Assembly: GCA_016866305.1 (NCBI GenBank)
Contig: VGMX01000011.1
Span: 1-64,000, forward strand
Length of the DNA: 64,000 nt
Source of the DNA: Chlorobiota bacterium
GTDB lineage: Bacteria; Bacteroidota; Chlorobiia; Chlorobiales; Chlorobiaceae
Direction: 5' to 3'
A model generated the notes under the pieces. That model made no database searches and was not told the origin of the DNA. It saw only the letters and a program-made list of their open reading frames with translations. This document shows, piece by piece, positions 27,797 through 36,653 of the stretch. Numbering within the stretch: position 1 is the first letter of the stretch; the number at the start of each line of letters is the position of its first letter. The position numbers were made by a program, and so were the translations under genes.

Positions 27797-28057
27797 ATGG
27801 ATATGCAATCAGGCGAGATGCTGGGATTCGCGGCAGGAGTGATTACCACGCTCGCTCTCCTGCCGCAGGCGCTGAAGATCATCACGACGCGACAGACGCG
27901 CGACATCAGCCTGCTCTGGGCACTGAGCATGAACGTCGGACTGCTGCTCTGGCTTCTCTACGGCCTTCAGAAAAACGATTCTCCCATGATAGCCGCCAAC
28001 AGCATATCGCTTGTCCTGCTCCTCGTCATTCTCCTTTTCAAACTCCGCTACCGGTAA
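27797..28057 (+). CDS. SemiSWEET/PQ-loop family transporter
   Basis: The 86-residue protein has three membrane helices and the PQ-loop signature TTLALLPQALKIITTRQTRD, followed by SLLWALSMNVGLLLWLLYG. That is the bacterial SemiSWEET plan, in which two subunits make one sugar pore. AAGGAG precedes the start. Substrate in this phototroph is unknown. Confidence 0.88.
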   Translation: MDMQSGEMLGFAAGVITTLALLPQALKIITTRQTRDISLLWALSMNVGLLLWLLYGLQKNDSPMIAANSISLVLLLVILLFKLRYR

Positions 28058-28140
28058 GGGAAACCAATGGCTCCTGATGGAAAAACCCGTGAAAAAACGT
28101 ACATATCCTTACCGTCAACCATAACCATTCTGATGGACCG

Positions 28141-28944
28141 ATGCATACACTCCATACCGGTTTTATCGGCACCGGACGAATCGCCCGGGCACTGATCGCC
28201 GGACTTGCGGCAAAAGAGGACATGCGGCTGTACGGTTACGATACGCTTCCGGCAGCTATCGAAAGCATCACGGAAGCCTATCCCGTCGAGGCATGCCGCT
28301 CCATCGAAGAACTTTCCGGAAAGGCCGGGGTGATCATCCTTTCGGTGAAGCCCTACCAGATAGAGGATGTACTCGGCGAACTCAAACCTTTTCTTACCGA
28401 ACGTCATCTTCTTGTCAGCGTGGCAGCAGGCATTTCATCTGAATTCATCCGGCATCACACCGGCGAGGAGATAAAGGTCATCCGGGTGATGCCCAACACT
28501 CCGGCATTTGCCGGTGAAGGGATGACCGCTCTGTGCAGGGGGGAAGGAGCGACAAGACAGGACCTCGAGCTTGCCGACGGGCTCTTCCGCGCTATCGGAA
28601 GAACCGTGGTACTCGGCGACGAACGGCTCATGGATGCGGCCACCGCCCTCTCCGGCAGTGGCCCGGCTTACATGTTTGACATCATCGCATCACTGGCCGA
28701 TGGAGGGGAACTGCAGGGACTCTCCCGCAAGGACGCCCTGCTCCTTGCAGCACAAACCATGTACGGTGCGGCGAAAATGGTCCTCTCCGGCAGCAAAAGC
28801 CCGGAGGAGCTTGTCAGCGAGGTAACCACTCCCGGCGGCACGACCGAGGCGGGGCTGAAGGTGATGCATGAGCGGAACATCCGGCAGATTCTTGTCGATA
28901 CGGTGTCGGCAGCTGCCGCCCGTTCGCGTGAACTGATGAAATAA
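28141..28944 (+). CDS. proC: Pyrroline-5-carboxylate reductase
   Basis: The 267-residue protein opens with the NAD(P)-binding motif GFIGTGRIARALIAG. It has the family signature at the C-terminal side: LSGSGPAYMFDIIASLADGG and LVSEVTTPGGTTEAGL. It reduces pyrroline-5-carboxylate to proline, the last step of proline synthesis. Length matches the family. Confidence 0.96.
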   Translation: MHTLHTGFIGTGRIARALIAGLAAKEDMRLYGYDTLPAAIESITEAYPVEACRSIEELSGKAGVIILSVKPYQIEDVLGELKPFLTERHLLVSVAAGISSEFIRHHTGEEIKVIRVMPNTPAFAGEGMTALCRGEGATRQDLELADGLFRAIGRTVVLGDERLMDAATALSGSGPAYMFDIIASLADGGELQGLSRKDALLLAAQTMYGAAKMVLSGSKSPEELVSEVTTPGGTTEAGLKVMHERNIRQILVDTVSAAAARSRELMK

Positions 28945-28965
28945 GATAACCGCTGAAGGGCCCTT

Positions 28966-30354
28966 ATGCGGAAAACCGTTTTCCGACACGCTCAGGGCAT
29001 CATGATCCTGATTGTTGCCGTTCTGTCCTGTGTTGCAGGCACGGGCGGCAATGGCGCCCCCAAGGAAGGGAACACGCCGTTCCTCCGCACATCGCTCTCC
29101 GGCAACACCCCATTGACCGGGGAGGAGGTGCTGCTGACCTATACGCTTTATTTCACGGGGGACGCGCCCCAGGTTTCCGATGTTTCCGGTCCTGCCATGG
29201 GTGGCTTATGGCATGAGGAGATCGACCCCGGCCGGTATGTCCAGAGCCGACCGGTGACCATTGACGGCATCGTTTACCGGAGCGCGGTCATCCGGCAGTT
29301 CAGGCTTGCAGCCCTTCAGAGCGGACGTATCGTGATCGAGGGGTATCGGCTGCAGTGCATCGTTCCGGGCCCATCATCCGCATCCGCAGGCCGCACGATT
29401 CTCCTTGAAGCCCCGTCCGTCATCATGCAGGCCAGACCGCTTCCTGCGCCTGTTCCGGAAGGATTCAGCGGAGCAATCGGCACCTTTTCCCTGAACGTGA
29501 CCGCAGACCGGACAACCGCCAGGGCCGGTGAGCCGGTAACCGTGACCTCCACGATAAACGGACGGGGAAACCTTTCAACCCTCGAAATGCCTGAACTTGC
29601 AGTTCCTCCCGCCATGCACCGGAGACCTGCTGTCATCTCGGCACGCATCGGAAGCGGCAAAACCGTTTCATCAGGCTCCATCGTTTCAGAGGTGATCCTG
29701 TATCCGCAGATCGCGGGGAAAACAACCATTCCTCCGGTACGGTTCACCTTTTTTGATCCCGAACATGCCCGCTACCTGACGATCTCTTCACAACCGGTAA
29801 CCATAACGGTGCCCGGAACGGAAAATGCCGGGACAGCGGTTGCGCCGTCTGCGGAAACAGGCGAACCGTCCGCAGAAAACAGGAACATTCCGGTATCGCT
29901 GCCCATGGCAGGCACAGCGGTTGCCGTGGTTCTTGCCCTCATAGCGCTCTTCATGCTCGGCAGGAAAAGAACCGGAAAACTCCCGAAGCGGAGAGGTGAA
30001 AACAGTCCGATACCCGCCGCTAACAGCTCTGAAACTCCGGAAACAGCGCGGGCTGCACTCTATGCTGTCATAAAACAGAAGGGGGTCATGAAGCCGGAGA
30101 GCCTGACAAGAGAGCAGCTTCGCCGTGAAATGTTCAGGAACAACATCCCGGAAACGACCTGCGAAGAGATCGAAAAGCTTTTCGAGTCGATAGATCGTCT
30201 GCTCTACAGCCCTTCCGGGGCATCGGAAAAGGAGATCGACCGGGTCAGAACAGAAACCGGCACCCTGATCGGAAAACTGCTCCAGCCTCAGGGGATATCC
30301 CGGAAACCGTTCACCCGCCGGCAAGCGAGCGCCAGGGAAAAAGGGAGCAGGTAA
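28966..30354 (+). CDS. BatD-like oxygen-tolerance protein
   Basis: The 462-residue protein has a signal peptide and beta-sandwich repeats typical of BatD (NTPLTGEEVLLTYTLYFTGD, then TTARAGEPVTVTSTINGRGN). One membrane helix follows near residues 305-323 (VAVVLALIALFMLGRK), then a cytosolic tail of about 130 residues. It starts 21 bp after proC. Its partners moxR, batA and batB lie 9-14 kb away on the other strand. The 3' end overlaps the convergent moeA remnant by 44 bp. Confidence 0.8.
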   Translation: MRKTVFRHAQGIMILIVAVLSCVAGTGGNGAPKEGNTPFLRTSLSGNTPLTGEEVLLTYTLYFTGDAPQVSDVSGPAMGGLWHEEIDPGRYVQSRPVTIDGIVYRSAVIRQFRLAALQSGRIVIEGYRLQCIVPGPSSASAGRTILLEAPSVIMQARPLPAPVPEGFSGAIGTFSLNVTADRTTARAGEPVTVTSTINGRGNLSTLEMPELAVPPAMHRRPAVISARIGSGKTVSSGSIVSEVILYPQIAGKTTIPPVRFTFFDPEHARYLTISSQPVTITVPGTENAGTAVAPSAETGEPSAENRNIPVSLPMAGTAVAVVLALIALFMLGRKRTGKLPKRRGENSPIPAANSSETPETARAALYAVIKQKGVMKPESLTREQLRREMFRNNIPETTCEEIEKLFESIDRLLYSPSGASEKEIDRVRTETGTLIGKLLQPQGISRKPFTRRQASAREKGSR

Positions 30355-31469
30355 CCGGCGTGCCTGCCGGAAGAGCTTCCGGAGAGGGTGGCGCTTCAAT
30401 GATACCGTTCGATCCGGCAAGTGCGGTCATCATATGCGACTCGGTTTTCGGGCTGACCCTGCAGAAAAGCTCTCCCCGATCCGAACGGATGAAACCCGCA
30501 AGAAAACGGTGCCGGCTTCTGTCGGCCGGAAACGGTTCATCGAGCCGGGTGACAACCTTTTCCGGAACCTCCCTGCCCTGTTGCAGGCAGAGAGCGGGAA
30601 CCACGTATTCGGAGAAGCAGATCATGGCTGAAACCGGGTTTTCCGGGCTTCTGGGCGACGGTCCAGAACCGCGGTTCCACACCGGCTTCACAGAGCAGAT
30701 CCTGAACATAGTCGTATTCGCCGGTTGAAATGCCCCCTGCCGTCAAGAGCATTCTTCAGCACCCTGCGCAGCGCATCCCGGTCATCAGGAGAGTGCAGGA
30801 GCGCTGCGGGTTCGACGCCCCATGCGCGGGAAAGGGACTCCATCATGCTGCGGTTGCTGTTGTATATTTCCGCCGCCCCTTCAAGAGGCTCACCGGGAAG
30901 CCGCCGTTCGCTGCCGACCGTCACCAGCGCAAGGGAGGGCAAACCGCCGACCAGCGCTCCGGCAATACCAAAGGCCGCAAGCACGGCGATCTCCCCGGCG
31001 CAAGCACGGTGCCTGCGGAAAGAAGCCGTGATCCCTCTTTGACCTCTTCTCCTGCGTAGCGGATATTGGCCCCTTTTTTCGGTACGGAATAGATATCCAC
31101 CTGGCGGGTATTGAAACCGCTGGTCTGTTCGAAGGGAATAACCGTATCGGCGCCTTCCGGCAGGGGAGCTCCGGTCATGATCGGCGCACATGTTCCCGGC
31201 ATAACGGTCTCTTGCGGAACGGCACCGGCCGCCACTTCCGTGATGACCTGCAATCTGGCAGGAGCGTCCGCAGATGCCGTCGCCACGTCATCCCGACGCA
31301 GGGCAAAGCCGTCCATGGCGGCGTTGGTGAAGCGGGGCATGGCGAACGGCGCGGCAACATCTCCGGCAAGCACACGGCCCTGCAGGCGGGAAAGCTCCAG
31401 GCACCCGGCTGGCAGTGGAGTGACCGTGTCCCTGATGATTCTGCGGGCTTCCTCAACGGTAATCATCAT
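30311..31469 (-). pseudogene. moeA: Broken moeA (molybdopterin molybdotransferase)
   Basis: The N-terminal frame reads as MoeA (EARRIIRDTVTPLPAG, MPRFTNAAMDGFALRRDD, PIMTGAPLPEGADTVIPFEQ) but the gene changes frame three times. First, a base is missing in the C-run 30993-30996, where GTVLAPG should continue as EIAVLAAFGIAGA. Second, near 30740-30749 the frame jumps from RRVLKNALDG to LLTAGGISTGEYDYV, as if the DNA between two copies of CTCTTGACGG was lost. Third, near 30636-30647 PGKP joins NPVSAMICF, losing the segment normally between two CCCGGAAA-like copies. All three fit deletions. The start overlaps the moaC-mog stop by 4 bp. Either a true pseudogene or sequence error. Confidence 0.85.
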
Positions 31470-32407
31470 GGGTGGCCCTCCCCTTTAAGCATTGCAAAGG
31501 CATGGAACACAGCGGGCACCAGCACTTCGAGCGCGTCACAGGCAGCTCCCGGGCTTCCGGGAAGACAGACCAGCAGCGAGTTCCCGATCGTACCGGCAGC
31601 AAGCCTGGAGAGCATGGCGGTTCTGGTTTTTCCCTGACCCCAGCTGAAGAGCGCCTGCTCGATGCCCTGCAGCCGCCGGGTAAACTTCGGCTGGAGTGCC
31701 TCGACCGTCACATCCCTTGGCCCGAGGCCGGTACCTCCCGATGTAACGATCAGTTCCACGCCTCCGGCAACCCACTCGTCTACGGCGGCTTCGATCTCCT
31801 CCTTCCGGTCGGCGACAACCCTCAGTTCTTCGACAGGACAGCCTGCCGCCTCGAGACCTTCGCGCAGCAGCATGCCGGAACGGTCCTGCCCCTTTCCCGA
31901 AGCGATGGAGTCGGAAAGCACGAGAATCGAGGTTCTCGGTCTGTACTCCGTTGAATGCTGCCGCTTGCCTCCGGTTTTCACATCAAGCCGTATGGAGCCG
32001 ATCTCCATTGCGGTATCGACAGCCTTGCACATGTCGTAAATCGTCAATGCAGCAACCGAAACCGCCGTGAGAGCCTCCATCTCCACTCCGGTGGCTTCCC
32101 TGGTCTTTGCCGTTGCCGATATGGCGATCCGGTCGTCGAGAACGGTAAAGGAAATATCTACCCATGAAAGGTTGAGCTGATGACAGAGCGGTATGAGGTG
32201 GGCGGCCTGTTTTGCCGCCTGGATACCGGCAAGCTTTGCCGCTGTGAGTACATTGCCTTTGGGCAGGGCATGCGCTGCAAGCAGGCGGAGGGTTTCCGGA
32301 TTCATGGCTATGACTCCGGAAGCCGTCGCGCTCCGTACGGTTCCGGGTTTCGCCGAGACATCGACCATGGCGATATCGCCCCGTTCGTCGAGATGGGTAA
32401 AGTCCAT
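31466..32407 (-). CDS. Fused molybdenum cofactor protein MoaC-MoaB/Mog
   Basis: Residues 1-155 are MoaC (cyclic pyranopterin monophosphate synthase; IPLCHQLNLSWVDI, EMEALTAVSVAALTIYDM). Residues 158-313 are a MoaB/Mog molybdopterin adenylyltransferase domain (ILVLSDSIASGKGQD, VTSGGTGLGPRDVT, LPGSPGA). The fusion would carry out an early and a late step of molybdenum cofactor synthesis. Its stop overlaps the moeA ATG. It is intact, unlike moeA. Confidence 0.92.
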   Translation of the reverse strand: MDFTHLDERGDIAMVDVSAKPGTVRSATASGVIAMNPETLRLLAAHALPKGNVLTAAKLAGIQAAKQAAHLIPLCHQLNLSWVDISFTVLDDRIAISATAKTREATGVEMEALTAVSVAALTIYDMCKAVDTAMEIGSIRLDVKTGGKRQHSTEYRPRTSILVLSDSIASGKGQDRSGMLLREGLEAAGCPVEELRVVADRKEEIEAAVDEWVAGGVELIVTSGGTGLGPRDVTVEALQPKFTRRLQGIEQALFSWGQGKTRTAMLSRLAAGTIGNSLLVCLPGSPGAACDALEVLVPAVFHAFAMLKGEGHP

Positions 32408-32434
32408 AAGGAGGTACTGTAAGGGTTGTCTGTT

Positions 32435-33265
32435 TCAGGCCGTCAGTCCGGAAAGCTGCAGCGCGAGTTCAGGATGATCGGTAATGATGCCGTCAGCGCC
32501 CATGCATTTTACGGCAAGCATATCGTCAATGCGGTTCACCGTCCAGGGAATCACAAGGACACCCCGGTCGTGCAGGCTGTCCGCCAGCTCGATGCTCAGA
32601 AGGGAATAATACGGATTCACATAGGCAGGAACAAAACCGGGTTCCCACGGAAAGGGTTCGAAATGCCGGCGGTTTTCGACGAGAAGACCGAAACACAGAC
32701 CAGGAGCACGTTTCCAGACCTCCAGAAGAATCCTGCGGTCGAACGACTGCACCCGGATCCTTGAGGCAAGAGCTGACAGTTCAGGCATGCCGGTCAGCAG
32801 CGCGGCATACTCGTCCGGTGGCGGATGCAGCAGGTTATCCCCGGCCGGCCACGATTTCAGTTCGAGATTGAAGGTCATTTCACCCGGCAGGCCTGCCTTC
32901 TGCATGTAGGCGTCAACCTCCCGGAAAACCCTGGAAAGCAGGGGTTTCGGCGAACCTGTCGCCTGCTGGAGAGGAAAAGCGGGATCGGGAAGACCGCAAC
33001 TGAAACGGACAATCTCTTCATACGGCATGCGGTAAAGCCTGTAGCGGTCATGGTGCCCCGGGGGAAGCGGTGATCCATCCGGAGCACAACACAACGGTGC
33101 ACTGAGCCACGGATCGTGAGAGACGACCAGGCGGTGATCTCCGGAAACAAGAACATCGAACTCGACGACCCTCACCCCCAGGTCGGCGGCCCTGCAGAAA
33201 GCCTCAACGGTGTTTTCCGGAAAGAAGGCCCTTGCCCCCCGATGCGCCTGAATTTCAAACGGCAT
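32435..33265 (-). CDS. Glycerophosphodiester phosphodiesterase
   Basis: The 276-residue protein has the GDPD signature at the N-terminus (IQAHRGARAFFPENTVEAF with HRG and ENT catalytic residues), EFDVLVSGDHRLVVSHDP and the C-terminal GADGIITDHPE. It hydrolyses glycerophosphodiesters to glycerol-3-phosphate and an alcohol. No secretion signal is visible, so it is probably cytosolic. Confidence 0.9.
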   Translation of the reverse strand: MPFEIQAHRGARAFFPENTVEAFCRAADLGVRVVEFDVLVSGDHRLVVSHDPWLSAPLCCAPDGSPLPPGHHDRYRLYRMPYEEIVRFSCGLPDPAFPLQQATGSPKPLLSRVFREVDAYMQKAGLPGEMTFNLELKSWPAGDNLLHPPPDEYAALLTGMPELSALASRIRVQSFDRRILLEVWKRAPGLCFGLLVENRRHFEPFPWEPGFVPAYVNPYYSLLSIELADSLHDRGVLVIPWTVNRIDDMLAVKCMGADGIITDHPELALQLSGLTA

Positions 33266-33360
33266 GCGATGACACTCCGATGTTTCCGATCACCCCGATA
33301 CTGCCGCTCAGAAAAAACTCAGACAATATGTTCCGGCTTGCATGAAAACAAAGCGGCAGT

Positions 33361-33669
33361 TCATGAACTGCGCTTTCCCGGAGAGAACCTGGCGGGTTTG
33401 GACGGCGGTTTTCCTGATGATTTTCTTTTCTGGACTTTGTTGCCTCGCGAAGCTTTGGGCGAGACCGGTGCAAGAAGCGTGTTGTAGCCGAGAGGATCGG
33501 ATGTTTTTTTGTTCCGGCTCTTGTTGAACCTGTTTTTGCGATACTTTTTCTCCAGGTCGGCGTAAGGACTTGGCGGATCGGGTGAGGTATTGGGGTTATT
33601 AAAGTTCGGCTCGTCGATCACCTCATCAACATCATCCAAAACCACGTCGGGATGAACTGTTTTATGCAA
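33361..33669 (-). CDS. Possible small Lys/Pro-rich protein, unknown
   Basis: The 102-codon open frame has an acidic start (VVLDDVDEVIDEPN) and a strongly basic Ser/Lys/Pro-rich C-terminal half (KKYRKNRFNKSRNKK, RKSSGKPPSKPARFSPG). The start would be TTG and no clear Shine-Dalgarno is seen. No family is recognised. The uneven charge suggests a nucleic-acid-binding or disordered protein if it is real, but it may be chance. Confidence 0.35.
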   Translation of the reverse strand: MHKTVHPDVVLDDVDEVIDEPNFNNPNTSPDPPSPYADLEKKYRKNRFNKSRNKKTSDPLGYNTLLAPVSPKASRGNKVQKRKSSGKPPSKPARFSPGKRSS

Positions 33670-34012
33670 AATAATTCAATTTATGTTCAAAAAACCGTGA
33701 GTTTGCAATTGTTACAACTCAGGATCGTTTCGATGGGGACTCTAATTTAAAACTTTAACGATAAAAAACAAGCTGCTTGATACGGACACACAAACCCACC
33801 ACATGGGGATTCCGGATGGAGCAGGACGAAAACGTTACCGGAAACAGGACGAACCATGCGTATTTAGCGTTGGTTGTTGTTCCGAGAAGTGTTAAATTTT
33901 AAGGATTTGATCCATTAAAAAATCCAGGGAACCTCTCTGTGCGGGACAGAACGAACGCTACAGCCGGAAAAGCACAGGCAGGAAAGGAACCCTCAAAAAA
34001 ACGGAGCCCGTT
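33670..34012. other. Intergenic stretch, no gene seen
   Basis: About 340 bp, AT-rich compared with its surroundings. The longest plus-strand open frame of note (from the ATG at 33814) has only about 30 codons and no ribosome site. It presumably holds promoters for the divergent units on either side, but no convincing -35/-10 pair stands out. Confidence 0.5.
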
Positions 34013-34183
34013 ATGGACATTCGCCGCTGGATACTTGCTTTTATTCTTCCTCCTGCAGCCGTCATGAACAAAGAGGCGGGAACAATCATGCTTACCGGTA
34101 TTCTCACCCTTCTCGGCTGGATTCCCGGAGTTGCCGCAGCAGTCATCATGCTGGTTCAGGAAAAGCTGCAGGCAAAAGCATAA
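34013..34183 (+). CDS. Pmp3/YqaE-family small membrane protein
   Basis: The 56-residue protein has two membrane helices separated by a short loop. It carries the family signature: ILAFILPPAAVMNKEAG, then LTLLGWIPGVAAAVIML. GGAG stands 6 bp before the ATG. Members of the proteolipid Pmp3/YqaE (UPF0057) family influence membrane potential and are often stress-induced. It lies alone upstream of mobBA on the same strand (90 bp gap). Confidence 0.85.
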   Translation: MDIRRWILAFILPPAAVMNKEAGTIMLTGILTLLGWIPGVAAAVIMLVQEKLQAKA

Positions 34184-34273
34184 CGGCGGAACTGCCGTTT
34201 CCCTGCATGCAGGGGAACCCGCAACTCCTTGCTGTTGCCATGCCGGACGGCATGGCAACAGATCAACATACCG

Positions 34274-35395
34274 ATGCTTTTTCATCCCTATGAAATAGCC
34301 GTATGCGGTTTTTCCGGCTCCGGAAAAACAACGCTTGTTTCGGCCATAATCAGCCGTCTTTCCCGCCGGTTCAGGGTCGGCTGCTACAAGCACGGATGCC
34401 ACCGGTTCGATATCGACCGTGAAGGCAAGGACTCCCATACCCTGAAAAAAGCCGGTGCGGCAACCGTGATGATTTCGGACCCTGAAAAAAAAGCGGTCAT
34501 CTCAGGAACCGGAAACCGGCAGATTTCCGAGCGAATGGTATTTCTGGACTGCGACATGCTGCTGGTCGAAGGACTCAAGGAACTGCCACTGCCGAAGCTG
34601 CTGATGCTTGACCGGGAAAGAAAAATTCTCGACCTGCTTGATGCAGGCTCCATACCGCAACCTGTCGCATTGGTCTCGACGTGCCAGGAAACCGGTCCGA
34701 TCGAGAGCCGGTACAACCTTCCCGTATTCCACCGCGACGACATCGACACCATCACCGCCTTCATTGAGTCGTTTCTTGCGGAAAAAGTCTCGCAAACACC
34801 CCTTTCAGGGCTGATTCTTGCAGGAGGCAGAAGCCGGAGAATGGGTACCGACAAGGCCCTGCTTTCCTATCATGACAAAAACCAGATCCTGCATACGGCG
34901 ACACTCCTCAAAAAGCACTGCCGGGAGGTTTTCCTCTCCTGCCGCAGCGATCAGGAAGCGCTTTACACATCCTTCGGTATTCCGGTCATTACCGACCGTT
35001 ACCTTGAAACCGGCCCGGCCGGGGGGTTGCTGTCGGCACAGCATCACCACCCGCAAACCGCCTGGATTGCCGTAGCCTGCGACATGCCGTTTCTCGATGC
35101 GGCCCTCTTTGCAAGGCTTGTTGAAAACCGTATGCCGCTTCGTTTTGCCACGGCATTCAGGAATGCCGGAACCGGTAAGCTCGAGCCGCTCTGCGCATGT
35201 TATGAACCGAAGTCGAGAGCGGAACTGCTGACCTCCCTTGCAGAGGGTAACGGTTCACTGCAGGCATTTCTTGCCTGTTCCCGGATCGGAGAGATAACAA
35301 TCCGGGACGGCAAACCGGTCAGCAGCGTCAACGACCCTGAAACCATGCAGCAGGCAATGCTTGCGTGCTCATCGGGCAACCCGGAGCCGTTATGA
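34274..35395 (+). CDS. Fused MobB-MobA molybdenum cofactor guanylyltransferase
   Basis: The 373-residue protein begins with MobB: P-loop GFSGSGKTT (residues 12-20), YKHGCHRFDIDREGKDS, and VEGLKELPLPK. From about residue 175 it continues as MobA: LILAGGRSRRMGTDKALL, ETGPAGGLLSAQ, VACDMPFLDA. MobA attaches GMP to molybdopterin and MobB assists. The start at 34274 fits the MobB fold; an in-frame ATG at 34229 would add 15 residues. It ends in a 4-bp overlap with the usp gene. Confidence 0.9.
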   Translation: MLFHPYEIAVCGFSGSGKTTLVSAIISRLSRRFRVGCYKHGCHRFDIDREGKDSHTLKKAGAATVMISDPEKKAVISGTGNRQISERMVFLDCDMLLVEGLKELPLPKLLMLDRERKILDLLDAGSIPQPVALVSTCQETGPIESRYNLPVFHRDDIDTITAFIESFLAEKVSQTPLSGLILAGGRSRRMGTDKALLSYHDKNQILHTATLLKKHCREVFLSCRSDQEALYTSFGIPVITDRYLETGPAGGLLSAQHHHPQTAWIAVACDMPFLDAALFARLVENRMPLRFATAFRNAGTGKLEPLCACYEPKSRAELLTSLAEGNGSLQAFLACSRIGEITIRDGKPVSSVNDPETMQQAMLACSSGNPEPL

Positions 35396-35901
35396 ACCTG
35401 CTTGCAGCCATTGATTTTTCGGAAATCACCGGTCCGGTCATCAACCACACCCGCAATCTGGCTTCGGCATTGCGGGCGAAAGTTGTGCTGCTGCATGTCA
35501 TCGCACCTGCAACACCGGTGCTCGACACGGAAACCGGCATTGACCCCATCGTCCCGGTTGCCGACCATGCAGGCAGCCCTGAAGGCGCGCTCCCCGAAAG
35601 CCGGGCTCAAGAACAGCTGCAAAAACTCTCGGCAATCCTGGATGCAGCAGGTCTCGATGTCTCGGCGCATATCGCGCATAACAATGAGGTAAACGCCATC
35701 ATCGATGCTGCCGAGCGATTCGGATCGGACATGATCGTTCTCGGCTCACACGGGCATGGCGCACTCTATCATCTGCTTGTCGGAAGTGTATCGGAAGGTG
35801 TTGTCCGAAAGGCGTCATGCCCGGTCGTCATCGTGCCCGCAAGAAGGAAACCGCAAGCCGTACCGTATGGAGCAGAAGGAACGCCAGCCCGGCAAGTATG
35901 A
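35392..35901 (+). CDS. Universal stress protein (single UspA domain)
   Basis: The 169-residue protein has the Usp fold: NLLAAIDFSEITGPVI at the N-terminus and the ATP-binding loop IVLGSHGHGALYHLLVGSVSEGVV followed by CPVVIVP. The ATG overlaps the mobBA stop by 4 bp. Its 3' end runs 74 bp into the convergent znuB gene, an unusually long tail-to-tail overlap. Confidence 0.88.
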   Translation: MNLLAAIDFSEITGPVINHTRNLASALRAKVVLLHVIAPATPVLDTETGIDPIVPVADHAGSPEGALPESRAQEQLQKLSAILDAAGLDVSAHIAHNNEVNAIIDAAERFGSDMIVLGSHGHGALYHLLVGSVSEGVVRKASCPVVIVPARRKPQAVPYGAEGTPARQV

Positions 35902-36649
35902 TGATGGTGGCGCCGGATGCAAGATCGAGCTGCCAGGAAAGCCAGAGGCCCGCAAGACTGAACAGGGCGGAAATCCCTGAAGCGATGAGCATCATGGCCC
36001 CAAGACTTCGACTGAACACCCTTGCGATCGAGGCGGGTATGGTCAGAAGCGCAATGACCAGCACGATACCGACAACCCTGACAAGAATAACCACGGTAAG
36101 CGCGATGAGGCAGAGCAGAAGGAGATAGAACAAGGTGGTACGCACTCCCGAAACCTCTGCATACTCCTCATCGAATGAAAGCGCCAGAAACTCCTTGCTG
36201 AACATCCAGGTCGTCGCGCCGATTATGAGATCGAGCAAGGCAATCAACCAGAGATCGGATTCCGGAACCGTCAGAATATTGCCGAACAGATAACTGAACA
36301 GATTGGGGGCATAGCCCGGCGTCAAACCTATGAGGATAACGCCTGACGCCATACCGACAGCCCAGAAGGCCCCGATGGCGGTATCTTCGGCAACCCTGGC
36401 CTTCCTGCTGAGCAGACCGATGGCTATGGCGGCACCGAGACTGAACGGAATAATCCCCAGAAGCGGATTGATGCCGAGATAGTAGCCGAGCCCTATGCCT
36501 CCGAATGCCGTATGCGCTATTCCTCCACTGATAAATCCTATTTTTTTCACCACCACGTAACTTCCGATGATGCCGCACGCGATACTGGCAAGCAGTGAAG
36601 CAAGCACGGCATTGCGCAAAAACCCGAAAGCGAAAAGTTCTTCCGGCAT
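35828..36649 (-). CDS. znuB: Zinc ABC transporter permease
   Basis: The 273-residue protein of the ABC-3 metal permease family has about eight helices. Its signature is AHTAFGGIGLGYYLG, followed by YLFGNILTV. Its ATG is 4 bp after the znuC stop. With ZnuA and ZnuC it forms a metal importer, judged to be zinc-specific from the linked Fur-family gene. Manganese or iron remain possible. Confidence 0.87.
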   Translation of the reverse strand: MPEELFAFGFLRNAVLASLLASIACGIIGSYVVVKKIGFISGGIAHTAFGGIGLGYYLGINPLLGIIPFSLGAAIAIGLLSRKARVAEDTAIGAFWAVGMASGVILIGLTPGYAPNLFSYLFGNILTVPESDLWLIALLDLIIGATTWMFSKEFLALSFDEEYAEVSGVRTTLFYLLLLCLIALTVVILVRVVGIVLVIALLTIPASIARVFSRSLGAMMLIASGISALFSLAGLWLSWQLDLASGATIIILAGLAFLLLHTVRLAVSFLRAR

Positions 36650-36653
36650 GGCA

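Noticed and set aside
33814-33903. Possible 29-codon plus-strand gene in the 33.7-34.0 kb gap
   Set aside because: No ribosome site, no recognisable motif, and such frames are expected by chance.
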